Source: Streptomyces sp. NBC_01197 | GTDB taxonomy: Bacteria > Actinomycetota > Actinomycetes > Streptomycetales > Streptomycetaceae | NCBI RefSeq assembly: GCF_036010505.1 | Contig: NZ_CP108569.1 | Coordinates: forward strand, 7,208,001 to 7,272,000 | Length of the DNA: 64,000 nt | Reading direction: 5' to 3' | Part shown: in pieces, positions 32,472 to 41,576 of the stretch | How the letters are laid out: each line of letters begins with the position of its first letter | Numbering within the stretch: the first letter of the stretch is position 1 | The notes under the pieces: generated by a model | What the model was told of the DNA's origin: nothing | The model's input: only the letters and a program-made list of their open reading frames with translations | Database searches by the model: none | Translations under genes and position numbers: made by a program

Positions 32472-33707
32472 TCAGCCGCGGGAGCCCGCCGTGCCGGCCG
32501 CGTCCGCCGCATCCGCCGTGTCGGTCGTCCGCGGGGCCGGCGGAGCGGTGTCCGGCGTGCCGCGGCGGAGCCGGCGTGCCAGCGGCTCGGTCCAGCGGGC
32601 GGTCAGCGGGCCGACGATGACCAGGATCAGGACGTACGCCGTGGCCAGCGGGCCGACGCGCGGCTCGACGCCGACCGCCAGACCCGCGATCACGATGGAG
32701 AACTCACCGCGCGCCACCAGCGTGCCGCCGGCCCGCCACCGTCCCGCGGTTCTGATCCCGGCCCGGCGGGCCGCGTACCAGCCGGTGGCGATCTTCGTCA
32801 GCACCGTCACGATCGCGAGGAGCAGCGCGGGGACGAGTACCGGCGGAATGTCGGCCGGGTTGGTGCTCAGCCCGAAGAAGACGAAGAAGACGGCTGCGAA
32901 GAGGTCCCGCAGCGGAGTCAGCAGGTTGTGCGCGCCTTCGGCGACCTCACCGGAGAGTGCGATGCCCACCAGGAACGCACCGACCGCCGCTGAGACCTGG
33001 AGCTGCTGCGCGATCCCGGCGACGAACAGCGTCAGCCCGAGGACCACGAGGAGCAGCATCTCCGGGTTGTCGGACGAGACCGCCCGGCTGATGAACCGGC
33101 CGTGGCGCAGCGCCACATAGAGGACCGCGCCGACCGTGCCGAGAGAGATCAGCAGGGTAAGGCTGCCCCCGGCCAGGCTGAGGCCGGCGAGCAGTGCGGT
33201 GAGCAGCGGCAGATAGACGGCCATCGCCAGGTCTTCGATGACCAGCACGCCGAGGACGACCGGTGTCTCCCGATTGCCGAGGCGGCCGAGATCCCCCAGC
33301 ACCTTGGCGATCACTCCCGATGAGGAGATCCAGGTGACACCGGCCAGCGCGACGGCGGCGACCGGGCCCCAGCCGAGGATGAGCGCGGCGGCGGCGCCCG
33401 GGGTCGCGTTCAGTACGAAGTCGACGATTCCGGAGGGGTACTGCGTCTTGAGGTTCGTGACGAGTTCGGAGGCGCTGTACTCAAGCCCCAGCAGGAGCAG
33501 CAGCAGGATGACGCCGATCTCGGCGCCGGTGGCGGTGAACTCCTCGCTGGCGTCCAGCGGTATGAGGCCGCCGTGGCCGAATGCGAGTCCGGCCAGCAGG
33601 TACAGCGGAATGGGGGAGAAGCCGATGCGGCCGGCGAAGCGGCCCAGGAGGCCCAGGGCAAGGATGACCGCCCCGAGTTCGATGAGCAGCGCGGACATGT
33701 CGTGCAC
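32472..33707 (-). CDS. CPA2 cation/proton antiporter, KhtU-like
   Basis: A 411-residue membrane protein with about 12 spans. The core motif has paired acidic and polar residues typical of Kef/CPA2 antiporters: LLLLLLGLEYS, GVTWISSSGVIAKVLGDLG and VLVIEDLAMAVYLPLL. The C-terminal 35 residues are Pro/Thr/Ala-rich and cytoplasmic. No RCK domain is fused. Instead the upstream gene encodes a separate RCK_C-type subunit, as in the B. subtilis KhtTU K+/H+ antiporter. GTG start with GGAGG ten bases upstream, inside the end of that gene. It probably exports K+ in exchange for protons to control cytoplasmic pH. Confidence 0.85.
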   Translation of the reverse strand: MHDMSALLIELGAVILALGLLGRFAGRIGFSPIPLYLLAGLAFGHGGLIPLDASEEFTATGAEIGVILLLLLLGLEYSASELVTNLKTQYPSGIVDFVLNATPGAAAALILGWGPVAAVALAGVTWISSSGVIAKVLGDLGRLGNRETPVVLGVLVIEDLAMAVYLPLLTALLAGLSLAGGSLTLLISLGTVGAVLYVALRHGRFISRAVSSDNPEMLLLVVLGLTLFVAGIAQQLQVSAAVGAFLVGIALSGEVAEGAHNLLTPLRDLFAAVFFVFFGLSTNPADIPPVLVPALLLAIVTVLTKIATGWYAARRAGIRTAGRWRAGGTLVARGEFSIVIAGLAVGVEPRVGPLATAYVLILVIVGPLTARWTEPLARRLRRGTPDTAPPAPRTTDTADAADAAGTAGSRG

Positions 33708-33713
33708 AGGCGT

Positions 33714-34199
33714 CTATCCTCCGGTGATCAGTTCCGCGACGGCGTCCACGTCTTCGCGGGTGCCGACGACAACGAGGATGTCGCCACTGGCGAAGCGGAA
33801 GTCCGGGGTGGGGGAGGGGAATGCGGTGGTCCGCCGCAGCACGGCGACGATGGAGGCGCCGGTCCTGGTGCGCGCCTGAGTGGAGCCGAGGACGCGCCCC
33901 GCGTACGGGGACTTCTTGGTGATCGCGATGCGTTCGCTCACCAGGTCGATCTCCAGGTGCTCGTACAGCTGGGCCACCGGCGCCGGTGTGAGGAGCCGGG
34001 ACAGCGCGGCCGCTTCGTGCGAGGCGAGCGGCGTCGAGCTGCGGCAGCTGTCGTCGTCCTCGGGGTCGTGGAACGCGAGGATGCGCCGGCCGTCCTGATG
34101 TGCCACGACCGAAATGTGCTGTCCGGCATCGGTGTTGAGGTCGTACCTGGTTCCGACTCCGGGCAGGCCGGTTTTCCGGATGCGGGCGGCGGGTTCCAT
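33714..34199 (-). CDS. RCK_C (TrkA-C) regulatory subunit, KhtT-like
   Basis: A 161-residue protein with an N-terminal domain (IRKTGLPGVGTRYDL, typical of KhtT) and a C-terminal RCK_C ligand domain (about 80-160, with IAITKKSPYAGRVLGS and FASGDILVVVGTREDVDAV). In KhtT the latter binds cyclic di-AMP or nucleotides and gates the antiporter. ATG 34199 has GGAG six bases upstream; two earlier starts have none. The antiporter gene begins seven bases after its stop. The pair acts as a soluble gate plus membrane antiporter. Confidence 0.85.
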   Translation of the reverse strand: MEPAARIRKTGLPGVGTRYDLNTDAGQHISVVAHQDGRRILAFHDPEDDDSCRSSTPLASHEAAALSRLLTPAPVAQLYEHLEIDLVSERIAITKKSPYAGRVLGSTQARTRTGASIVAVLRRTTAFPSPTPDFRFASGDILVVVGTREDVDAVAELITGG

Positions 34200-34495
34200 G
34201 GAAGGCTCCATCAAGGCATTCAGGGGTGGTGTGCGGGACGGTCGCCGAAGGCGCGGTACGACCGCGCTCGGTCTCGGCGGACTCGGTCCGGTGGGCGGCC
34301 GGTAGCTCTGCTCATACTCTAGCGCAGGTCAAGTAATGGTAAATAGCGCGACCTTTATGGGGTAATTCCTGGCTTTTATGCCCGATTGTCAGGGAGGTGG
34401 GACCGGTGACCGCGCTCTCCGCCGGCGCCCTGGCCGAGGCCGTCCGGTGAGGGTGCGGTGCCGGACCCGCCGTTGTTGCTGGCATGATCGGGGGC
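34200..34495. other. Divergent promoter region with an AT-rich island
   Basis: No gene is seen. The segment 34316-34395 is far more AT-rich than the surroundings (for example CAAGTAATGGTAAATAG and CCTTTATGGGGTAATTCC) and probably carries the divergent promoters of the KhtT-like and RNase H genes. I find no clear operator or riboswitch. Confidence 0.4.
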
Positions 34496-35203
34496 ATGGC
34501 TGAACGCGTTATCGCCGCGTGTGACGGGGCGTCGAAAGGAAATCCGGGACCTGCCGCATGGGCCTGGGTCATTGCCGACGAGGCGGGGGTACCGGTCCGC
34601 TGGGAGGCGGGTCCGCTGGGCACGGCGACCAACAACGTGGCCGAACTGACGGCTCTGGAGAGCCTGTTGGCCGCAGTGGACCCCGGCGTCGGGATGGAGA
34701 TCCGGATGGACTCCCAGTACGCGATGAAGGCGGTCACGACCTGGCTGCCCGGCTGGAAGCGCAAGGGCTGGAAGACGTCGGCCGGCAAACCGGTCGCGAA
34801 CCAGGAACTCGTGATGCGGATCGACGAGCTGCTCACCGGCCGTACCGTCGAGTTCCGCTACGTCCCCGCGCACCAGGTCAACGGTGACCCGCTCAACGAC
34901 TTCGCCGACCGGGCCGCCAGCCAGGCCGCGATCGTGCAGCAGGCCGCGGGCAGCCACCTCGGCTCCCCGCAGCCGCCCGCCGCGCCCGACGCCGTCCGTA
35001 CCGGCGGGGCGTCCCGGCGTCCGCCCGGGAGCGCCACGAAGGCCGGACCGTCGGCGAAGCGCACCTCATCGCGGACGCTGAACGCGAAGTTCCCCGGCCG
35101 CTGCCGCTGTGGGCGCTCCTACGCGACCGGTGAGCCCATCGCCAAGAACGCGGACGGCTGGGGCCACCCCGACTGCCGCACGGCGGACGGCGCCGGAGCG
35201 TAG
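34496..35203 (+). CDS. rnhA: RNase HI with C-terminal zinc-finger-like extension
   Basis: A 235-residue ribonuclease H that cleaves RNA in RNA-DNA hybrids. The catalytic carboxylates are visible: D in ACDGASKGNPGP (about 9), E in NNVAELTALE (about 50), D in RMDSQYAMK (about 72) and D in LNDFADRAA (about 139). The RNase H domain ends near 150, followed by a disordered Pro/Ala/Ser linker. A cysteine/histidine module follows (GRCRCGRS, then GWGHPDC) resembling small zinc knuckles. GGGGG lies just upstream of the ATG. The extension may aid nucleic-acid binding. Monocistronic. Confidence 0.85.
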   Translation: MAERVIAACDGASKGNPGPAAWAWVIADEAGVPVRWEAGPLGTATNNVAELTALESLLAAVDPGVGMEIRMDSQYAMKAVTTWLPGWKRKGWKTSAGKPVANQELVMRIDELLTGRTVEFRYVPAHQVNGDPLNDFADRAASQAAIVQQAAGSHLGSPQPPAAPDAVRTGGASRRPPGSATKAGPSAKRTSSRTLNAKFPGRCRCGRSYATGEPIAKNADGWGHPDCRTADGAGA

Positions 35204-35280
35204 GACTCATCGGGCAGCCCCCGCCCGCGACCGCCCGGCCGCGAACCGCCGTGCCCAGCCGTCCGGACCGGCCGTCCGGT

Positions 35281-36114
35281 TCAGCCGGCGGGCGAGTACG
35301 AGTAGACCGTCGTTGACACGATGCAGGCGCCCGGCTGGACCACCTCCGCGCGCAGGACGGACGTCCTCGGGTCGTAGTCGACGCCCTCGGACTCGAAGGT
35401 CCCGGAGCAGATGCTGCGCCGGGGGAGCTGGAGCAGCGTCGTCACCCGGCCGGTGACCGCCGTGCCGTCCAGCGCGTGCGGGAGGTCGACCTGGAGCAGG
35501 TCCTTGGCCTCGTCGTCGGAGACGCACACCAGCCGGGTGTCCGACACGAAGTCGCAGCCCTGGATGTCGCTCACCGTGCGGTCCAGTGAGATCTGCCCGG
35601 CCTGCGGGAGCGCCCCGCCCGTGGGCGGAGTGGCGTGATTCAGCAGCGGAGCCGGGAAGACCTGGAGGCGGTCCTGGTCCCCCCACTCCCCGGAGACCAT
35701 CCACTGCGAGTCCGGAGAGACCGCGGCGAAGGAGTTGTTGAGCTTCTCGCCCGGGTCGAGCTGGTGGACGTACTCGTACCGCTTCCCGCCGGGGGTCGTC
35801 ACCGCGTACATCTTCGATGTCGCGTCGTCCCCGCCCTGGTAGGCGTCGAAGACATCACCGTCGGCGATGTCCGGGTCGCCCACATGGTTCCAGCCCTTGG
35901 CGCGCAGATCCAGCGGCACCGACGCGAGCCCGCGGAAGAGCAGCGAGCCTTCCGCCCGGCTGGCGATGCCCTCGCCTCCGGTCAGTGAGCCGGTGTAGGA
36001 GGTGCCCGACTCGGTCCAGCCGCCCGGGGAGGCGGTCGCGCTGGGCAGGAACGCGACGGAGAGCGCTATGGCACCCGTCAGAACGGCGGCAACGCGGAGC
36101 GTCTTGATGGGCAC
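35281..36114 (-). CDS. Secreted protein of unknown function
   Basis: A 277-residue exported protein. Signal peptide 1-29 (IKTLRVAAVLTGAIALSVAFLPSATA). The mature part is rich in beta strands with repeated YEYVHQLDPGEKLNNSFAAVSPDSQWMVSGEWG-like segments and two later cysteine pairs (QGCDFVSDTRLVCVS; SICSG; PGACIVS), suggesting a disulphide-stabilised beta-propeller-like fold. No catalytic motif is evident. GTG start with GGAGG six bases upstream. It stands alone between convergent RNase H and a DUF5990-type gene. Confidence 0.7.
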   Translation of the reverse strand: MPIKTLRVAAVLTGAIALSVAFLPSATASPGGWTESGTSYTGSLTGGEGIASRAEGSLLFRGLASVPLDLRAKGWNHVGDPDIADGDVFDAYQGGDDATSKMYAVTTPGGKRYEYVHQLDPGEKLNNSFAAVSPDSQWMVSGEWGDQDRLQVFPAPLLNHATPPTGGALPQAGQISLDRTVSDIQGCDFVSDTRLVCVSDDEAKDLLQVDLPHALDGTAVTGRVTTLLQLPRRSICSGTFESEGVDYDPRTSVLRAEVVQPGACIVSTTVYSYSPAG

Positions 36115-36240
36115 TGATCCTCCGTCGGTTCGGCAGCGGGAGGCGAAGCGTAGACCGGATGCCCGTACGAACGCACCACAGCGGCCCGGCAGTTCCGCGC
36201 CGATGGCCGGAATGTGACGTAGCCGCGCGCCCGGCCGCCG

Positions 36241-36693
36241 CTAATCGGCGGGCTCGGCGGTCCAGGAGACCAGCGGGGGCCGCACCGAACCGCAGAGCGG
36301 CTGCCCCTGGCCGTCCGTGAGCCGCAGCCGGGCGGTGAGACGGCCGGACCGTACCGCCGCGTCGAGCACTTGGGGGCTGACGGCGTCCAGCATCAGTTTG
36401 GCGCGCCGGAACATGGTGGCGGTGCCGTCCTCGTCCGCGGTCGTCCAGGACAGATAGACGAAGCGTCCGCCGAAGCGGTCCTGGATGTACGGACCGGAGA
36501 CGACGGTGCCGTCGGGCCCCGGCTCCGTCGTGCACTCCAGCGTCCACCGGGCCGACGGCAGGTCGCCGACGTGCGGGGCCGCCACTTCCTGGGGGCGGTC
36601 CTTGGCCTGGACGCCGACGTGGATGTCGACTGCGTCGGCGAAGGCGGAACTGGTGCGGCCGGGGAGGCCGGAGGCTTCGATACGGAGCTGCAT
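36241..36693 (-). CDS. DUF5990-like protein
   Basis: A 150-residue soluble protein. The order of conserved parts matches what I recall of DUF5990: MQLRIEASGLPGR, VHVGVQAKDRPQEV, ARWTLECT, GPYIQDRFGGRFVYLSWTT and MFRRAKLMLDAV. The rest is a small beta-rich fold with no catalytic motif. The upstream site before ATG 36693 is weak; the frame continues 21 codons to an ATG at 36756, which is less likely. Function unknown. Confidence 0.7.
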   Translation of the reverse strand: MQLRIEASGLPGRTSSAFADAVDIHVGVQAKDRPQEVAAPHVGDLPSARWTLECTTEPGPDGTVVSGPYIQDRFGGRFVYLSWTTADEDGTATMFRRAKLMLDAVSPQVLDAAVRSGRLTARLRLTDGQGQPLCGSVRPPLVSWTAEPAD

Positions 36694-36846
36694 ACACCCA
36701 TTGTCCAGGGCCGGGGCGTTCAGCGGATCCGCACACGCTCGTTCCGTCTTCTTCACACGCCGGACCGGGGGCCGTGGCAGTGTCCTGTGAACCGTTCATG
36801 ACATCAACCACGTGCTACCGCGCGCCAGTTGGAGAGGACACCCCAC

Positions 36847-37677
36847 ATGTCCCGTCTTACAGCGACGAGATGGATGACCGCCGCGGCCCTCGCGGCGGTC
36901 GCCGCACTGAGCGTGGCACCCCCCGCGCCGGCGGCAGCCCGCCCGGCTCACGGCCCGGTCCCCTCCCCGGCTGCGACGGCCTCCCGGGTGCTGGACGATT
37001 CGTACTACACGGGCGCCGAGGGCAAGACCGGTGCGGCGCTGAAGAGCGCGCTCCACACGATCATCAGCAAGCAGTCGACGGTCAGCTACGCCCAGGTCTG
37101 GAACGCGCTGGAGGTCACCGACCAGGACCCGGCCGACTCCTCCGACGTGATCGAGCTGTACACCGGGAAGTCCGTACCCAAGTCGAGCAGCGGCGGCAGC
37201 GCGGGGGACTGGAACCGCGAGCACGTATGGGCCAAGTCGCACGGGGACTTCGGTACGGCCACCGGACCGGGCACCGATCTCCACCATCTGCGGCCCGCGG
37301 ACGTCGCGGTGAACGGTGTCCGGGGGAACAAGGACTTCGACGACGGCGGCACGGCGGTCGCCGGAGCCCCCGGCAACTACACCGACTCGGACTCCTTCGA
37401 GCCCCGCGACGCGGTCAAGGGGGATGTCGCCCGAATGATCCTCTACATGGCCGTGCGGTACGACGGCGGTGACGGGTTCCCGGACCTGGAGCCGAACGAC
37501 AAGGTCGACAACGGATCGGCGCCGGCCATCGGCCGGATCAGCGTGCTCACGAAGTGGAGCGACGAGGACCCGCCCGACGCGTTCGAGAAGCACCGCAACG
37601 ACGTGATCTACAGCGACTACCAGCACAACCGCAACCCGTTCATCGACCACCCCGAGTGGGTCGACTCGATCTGGTAG
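36847..37677 (+). CDS. Secreted endonuclease I-type nuclease
   Basis: A 276-residue exported nuclease. Signal peptide 1-32 (ATRWMTAAALAAVAALSVAPPAPAA). The active-site block is WNREHVWAKSHG followed by DLHHLRPADVAVNGVRGNKDFD, the His/Asn/Arg/Asp pattern of the Endonuclease_1 (beta-beta-alpha metal) family. The C-terminal YQHNRNPFIDHPEWVDSIW ending is also typical. It cleaves extracellular DNA or RNA, probably for phosphate or nucleoside scavenging. GAGGAC precedes the ATG. Monocistronic, with its own 150-bp upstream gap. Confidence 0.88.
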   Translation: MSRLTATRWMTAAALAAVAALSVAPPAPAAARPAHGPVPSPAATASRVLDDSYYTGAEGKTGAALKSALHTIISKQSTVSYAQVWNALEVTDQDPADSSDVIELYTGKSVPKSSSGGSAGDWNREHVWAKSHGDFGTATGPGTDLHHLRPADVAVNGVRGNKDFDDGGTAVAGAPGNYTDSDSFEPRDAVKGDVARMILYMAVRYDGGDGFPDLEPNDKVDNGSAPAIGRISVLTKWSDEDPPDAFEKHRNDVIYSDYQHNRNPFIDHPEWVDSIW

Positions 37678-37748
37678 ACGCGTCTCGTGCGGAGGGCGAG
37701 CCCGGGTCCTGGGGCCACCCTCCGCCGTACCGCTTCCGAGGCGGGCCG

Positions 37749-37788
37749 GGGCTCAGGGGTTCAGAAGGCTCCGGGCTCAGGGGTTCAG
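37749..37788. repeat. 24-bp-period duplication at a gene end
   Basis: GGGCTCAGGGGTTCAG occurs at 37749-37764 and again at 37773-37788. The stop codon (37777-37779) of the minus-strand small gene lies in the second copy, so the duplication extends its 3' end. Confidence 0.65.
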
Positions 37789-38037
37789 GGGGCTCTCCCC
37801 GTCTCCGTCTCCCTTGGAGGTGTGGGCGATGCACTCGACGTCGATCTGGTCGGCGAGTTTCGCCAGTTCGATGGTGAGAGCGGCCACGGTGTCCTCGTCG
37901 GCGTTCGACGCGTCGTCGCGTACTGCCTGGAGCCAGCCCGCCCCGAGCGTCCGCAGCATGTGGCTCACGTCGGCGGCTGCCACATGCAGCACGCCCTGTT
38001 CGTCGGGGACCAGGGCCAGCATGACGTCACGGTTCAA
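37777..38037 (-). CDS. Small protein of unknown function
   Basis: About 86 residues. A TTG start at 38037 is favoured because GGAGG lies nine bases upstream (38042-38051 region); an ATG at 38022 and a longer frame are alternatives. The sequence starts LNRDVMLALVPDEQGVLHV, continues with helices (AAADVSHMLRTLGAGWLQAVRDDA; VAALTIELAKLADQIDVEC) and ends in an acidic, Gly-rich tail. No known family. It seems to be a small helical cytoplasmic protein. Confidence 0.5.
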   Translation of the reverse strand: MNRDVMLALVPDEQGVLHVAAADVSHMLRTLGAGWLQAVRDDASNADEDTVAALTIELAKLADQIDVECIAHTSKGDGDGESPLNP

Positions 38038-38237
38038 GTCTCTCCGCCTCCAGTGTCTGCGGAATGCTCCGCGATGCGACTCTAATGACACCTTGCGCCC
38101 TCACGCGGGACATGAGGTCCATGCCCTCCGCGAGCGCGGGCGATGCACGAGGTATCCGCATCCGTCGTGTGCCCGCTTCCGGCCCTGCCCACCCGCACGA
38201 TCGGTGCGGCGCGCGGAGTGGAAGGGCTGGCCGGACC

Positions 38238-38567
38238 TCACCGCCGCTCGGCGCGGCGGCGCCGGATGACGGCTATGTCGACGGCCGACACGGCGGTGAA
38301 GAGAGCGCAGATGGCCGCGAGAACCACCAGCACGGCTGTGCCCGGAGATCCCGCGGGGCGCGCGGAGGCCGCCCACAGCGAAAGGAGCGCCGCCCCCGCG
38401 GCGAACAGCGGAAGGGCGATGACGGAGAGCACCAGACGGGCGCCCAGTGCGCTGTAGGCGGTCAGCGGTTCGGTCCCGGTCCTGACCCAGTGGGGGCCCG
38501 AGAACACTGAATGCGAGTGCGGGGCGGGTCCGCCGTGGCCTGCGCCCAGCGCGGCACGGTGGGACAT
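38238..38567 (-). CDS. Small membrane protein (possibly DUF6343)
   Basis: A 109-residue protein with two hydrophobic spans (LVLSVIALPLFAAGAALLSLW and TAVLVVLAAICALFTAVSAVDIAV) and a basic C terminus (RRRRAERR), so probably both termini are cytoplasmic. The RTGTEPLTAYSALGARL segment before the first span recalls DUF6343. ATG 38567 has GAAGGGG six bases upstream. No partner gene is recognised. Function unknown. Confidence 0.6.
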   Translation of the reverse strand: MSHRAALGAGHGGPAPHSHSVFSGPHWVRTGTEPLTAYSALGARLVLSVIALPLFAAGAALLSLWAASARPAGSPGTAVLVVLAAICALFTAVSAVDIAVIRRRRAERR

Positions 38568-38733
38568 GAGGAACCCCTTCCCGGCTGCGGCCACCGGGAA
38601 CGCGGGCGGCCGCGCACCTGATCACACGGATCCTGTACCACCCAGTGTGCTCCGCCCGCGCGGCTTCCGGCCAGATCCGGACGGGGCTCCCCAAGGGGGC
38701 GGGAACGAGACGAGCTCCCAGCGGGCCGAGGCC

Positions 38734-39519
38734 CTAGCGGATGCGTCCCACCGCGGCGTAGATCCCGCTGTCCTCCGCTTCCGGGGCGGCCGTGCCCTTG
38801 AACCACTCGGTCGCGGTCACCAGGCCGGGCTCGACGAGATCGATTCCGTCGAAGAACCGGGCCACCTCGGCCCGGGTGCGGAAGCCGAGCCGGATGCCGC
38901 CCTTCGCGTACTGCGCCGTGACCATGGCCGCCAGTTCCTCGTACCGGTCCGAAGCGGCGTGGGACAGCACCAGGCAGCTGCCCGGCGGCAGTGTCTCCAC
39001 CAGGGAGCCGACGATGCCGTACGGGTCCTGGTCGTCGGGCACGAAGTGCATCAGAGCGATCAGGGAGAGCGCGATCGGCCGGTCGAAGTCCAGGAACTTC
39101 CTGGCGTGATCGATGATCGTCCGAGGCTCGCGCACATCCGCCTGGATGTAGTCGGTCGCGCCCTCCGGGCTGCTGACCAGCAGAGCTTCCGCGTGCCGCA
39201 GGACGATGGGGTCGTTGTCCGTGTAGACGATCCGCGCCGACGGCACGGACTGCTGGACGATCTGGTGCAGGTTGGGCCGGGTCGGGATGCCGGTGCCTAT
39301 GTCGAGGAACTGGTCGATGCCGCTGCCCGCCAGCCACGCGGCGGCGCGGTTCATGAACGCGCGGTTCTGCCGGGCGGCGTCCTTCGCCTCGGGCGGAAGG
39401 CTCTCGCCGACCTGCTGGTCGACGGGGTAGTTGTCCTTGCCGCCCAGCAGCCAGTCGTAGACCCGCGCGGGGTGCGGCTTGCTCGTGTCGATCCGGGGGG
39501 CGGGTGCGGCTGCCGTCAT
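38734..39519 (-). CDS. SAM-dependent methyltransferase (DUF574-type)
   Basis: A 261-residue protein of the actinobacterial DUF574/Methyltransf_19 family. Family start IDTSKPHPARVYDWLLGGKDNY and the SAM motif FLDIGTGIPT (about 85-94), then YTDNDPIVLRHA and TDYIQADVREP, are clear. The substrate is unknown; members are numerous in streptomycetes and usually stand alone. ATG 39519 has GGAG six bases upstream. The upstream reading extends 50 codons but has no better start. Confidence 0.85.
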   Translation of the reverse strand: MTAAAPAPRIDTSKPHPARVYDWLLGGKDNYPVDQQVGESLPPEAKDAARQNRAFMNRAAAWLAGSGIDQFLDIGTGIPTRPNLHQIVQQSVPSARIVYTDNDPIVLRHAEALLVSSPEGATDYIQADVREPRTIIDHARKFLDFDRPIALSLIALMHFVPDDQDPYGIVGSLVETLPPGSCLVLSHAASDRYEELAAMVTAQYAKGGIRLGFRTRAEVARFFDGIDLVEPGLVTATEWFKGTAAPEAEDSGIYAAVGRIR

Positions 39520-39928
39520 GGCGGGCTCCGTTGTGCGAGGAGTGGACGGGGCAGGCCCCTGGGTGCGGTCGGGGGAGAGGCGACTGCCGCACTGCCGCAG
39601 TCCACCGCACCCCGGCCGACCAGCGCCTTGTCGGCGCAGTCTGCCACAGCAACTCGCCGCGCAGCACACGGCATTGGCCCTCGCAAAACTGACGGGATGA
39701 GGGGGGAGAAGGCGGACCGGGCCCGGCAGGTCCGGTCCGCCTTTCGCGCGGGTCAGTGGTCGTGACCGCCGTGCTCGGACATCCCCCCCATATGAGCCGG
39801 AGCCGTCGTGCGAGACCGCGCCCCGACGGTGAACTCAGCTGTGTGGACCTTAGGCCGTCTGACGGCCGTCCGGCGGACCGACGGACCTGTGGCCTGGGGC
39901 TCCGGGGTGGACGTGACAGGATGTCTCC

Positions 39929-40426
39929 ATGTCTACCAACGTTTTCTTCGACATCACCATCAAGGGCGAGGCCGCGGGAAGGATCGTCTTCGAGCTCTTC
40001 GACGGCGTCGTTCCCAAGACCGCGCAGAACTTCCGCGAGCTCGCCACCGGCGAGCACGGCTTCGGCTACGCCGGCTCCGCCTTCCACCGCGTCATCCCGG
40101 ACTTCATGCTCCAGGGCGGTGACTTCACCAGGGGTGACGGCACCGGCGGCAAGAGCATCTACGGCGAGAAGTTCGCCGACGAGAACTTCACGCTGAAGCA
40201 CGAGCGTCCGTACCTGCTGTCGATGGCCAACGCCGGCCCGAACACCAACGGCTCGCAGTTCTTCATCACCACCGTGGTGACCCCGTGGCTGGACGGCAAG
40301 CACGTCGTCTTCGGCGAGGTCATCGAGGGCCAGGACCTCGTGAAGAAGATCGAGTCGCTGGGGTCCCGCTCCGGCGGCACCAGCGCGAAGATCGAGATCG
40401 CGGCTTCCGGAGTCGTCGAGAAGTAA
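39929..40426 (+). CDS. Cyclophilin-type peptidyl-prolyl isomerase
   Basis: A 165-residue cytoplasmic cyclophilin that catalyses cis-trans isomerisation of proline peptide bonds. Core motifs: [50 protein letters not shown] and [12 protein letters not shown]. The active-site Arg is in FHRVIP and the Phe/Met in FMLQGG. No signal peptide. AGGATG lies upstream of the ATG. Monocistronic; convergent with the acyl-CoA dehydrogenase gene. Confidence 0.95.
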   Translation: MSTNVFFDITIKGEAAGRIVFELFDGVVPKTAQNFRELATGEHGFGYAGSAFHRVIPDFMLQGGDFTRGDGTGGKSIYGEKFADENFTLKHERPYLLSMANAGPNTNGSQFFITTVVTPWLDGKHVVFGEVIEGQDLVKKIESLGSRSGGTSAKIEIAASGVVEK

Positions 40427-40559
40427 GCCCCACGGGGTCCCTTCCTGGATCTTTTCGGGGCCTTTTCGGGCATGGGCCGGAGATGTCCGGGTGCTTCCGC
40501 CACCGCCGCCACTGCGAGCGGTCGCGGAGCCCCGGACTCCGGTCGTGCCTTCTGAGGCT

Positions 40560-41576
40560 TCACCCACCCGGCGCGGCCAGCACCCGTGCCCGGCAGGCGG
40601 ACGGTGAGCCCCAGGCCGAGCGCAGGGCGCGGGCCTTGCGGATCCACAGCGACAGGTCGTACTCGGCGGTGTAGCCGATGGCGCCGTGCAGCTGCAGTGC
40701 GGTACGGGCCGCCGCGTAAGCCGCATCGCCCGCCGCCACCTTCGCAGCCGCGACCTCGGCCCCCGCGTCCGGCGACTTGCCCGCCAGGGCCACCGCCGCA
40801 CCGTGCACCAGCGGGCGCGCGAACTCCAGCCCGATCAGAGCGTCGGCCAGCCGGTGCTTCACGGCCTGGAAAGCACCGATGGTGGTGGAGAACTGCGTGC
40901 GCTGCTTGGCGTAGGCCACGGTCCGCTCGACCAGTGCGAGGCCGACTCCCAGTGCCTGGGCCGCGGTTGCGAACGCCGCCCAGTCGGCGGCCGTACGGGT
41001 GGCCGCGCCGACGTCCGCGCCAGATACGAGCGGGACGCCACCGGCGATGTGCGGGACCGCCAGCCGCCGGGCCGGATCGATCGAGGGCTGGACGGTGCCG
41101 TGTCCGGACGCCGTGTGCAGCTCCGTCTCTCCCTGTCCCACCACGAAGGTGACGTCGGCGGTGTCCATGTCCAGGGCGTACGGCCCGCCCGCCGGCATGG
41201 CCAGCGACGCCATCGCCTGTCCCGACGCCAGCCGCGGCAGCCACCGCTGCGCGGCCGAGGTGTCCAGGCACTCCGCCGGCCCGCCGAGAAGCACGGCCGC
41301 CGCTACGGTCTCCACCAGCGGTCCCGGCACGGCGTGCCGCCCCAGCTCGATGAAGGACACGGCGAGTTCCACGGGCAGCGGGCCCATGCCCTCGTACTCC
41401 TCGGGTACGGCAAGGGCGAAGACCCCCGCGTCGGCGATCCGCTTCCACAGCGCGCGGCCGGGACCGGTGTCGCCCCCGCCCCAGGCCCGCACCGCAGCCG
41501 GGGCGCCGGCCGATGTGAGCATCCGGTCCAACGTCCGGCCGAACTCGGCCTGTTCGTCGTCGAGAAGGAATTTCAT
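40560..41576 (-). CDS. Acyl-CoA dehydrogenase, short partner subunit
   Basis: A 338-residue acyl-CoA dehydrogenase-fold protein, shorter than the usual 380-400. The N-terminal helical part (MKFLLDDEQAEFGRTLDRML) and the C-terminal helical bundle (QRTQFSTTIGAFQAVKHRLAD, ALQLHGAIGYTAEYDLSLW) are present. The FAD-binding middle is reduced. In steroid degraders such proteins form alpha2beta2 heterotetramers with a full-length partner (FadE-type pairs). The start overlaps the stop of the preceding dehydrogenase gene (ATGA), supporting a heteromeric enzyme. Third and last gene of the operon from 43596. Confidence 0.85.
   Translation of the reverse strand: MKFLLDDEQAEFGRTLDRMLTSAGAPAAVRAWGGGDTGPGRALWKRIADAGVFALAVPEEYEGMGPLPVELAVSFIELGRHAVPGPLVETVAAAVLLGGPAECLDTSAAQRWLPRLASGQAMASLAMPAGGPYALDMDTADVTFVVGQGETELHTASGHGTVQPSIDPARRLAVPHIAGGVPLVSGADVGAATRTAADWAAFATAAQALGVGLALVERTVAYAKQRTQFSTTIGAFQAVKHRLADALIGLEFARPLVHGAAVALAGKSPDAGAEVAAAKVAAGDAAYAAARTALQLHGAIGYTAEYDLSLWIRKARALRSAWGSPSACRARVLAAPGG

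Noticed and set aside
38462..40801. Minus-strand frame of about 780 codons across cyclophilin and methyltransferase genes
   Set aside because: It crosses several genes in both directions, without start signal or domain; a GC artefact.
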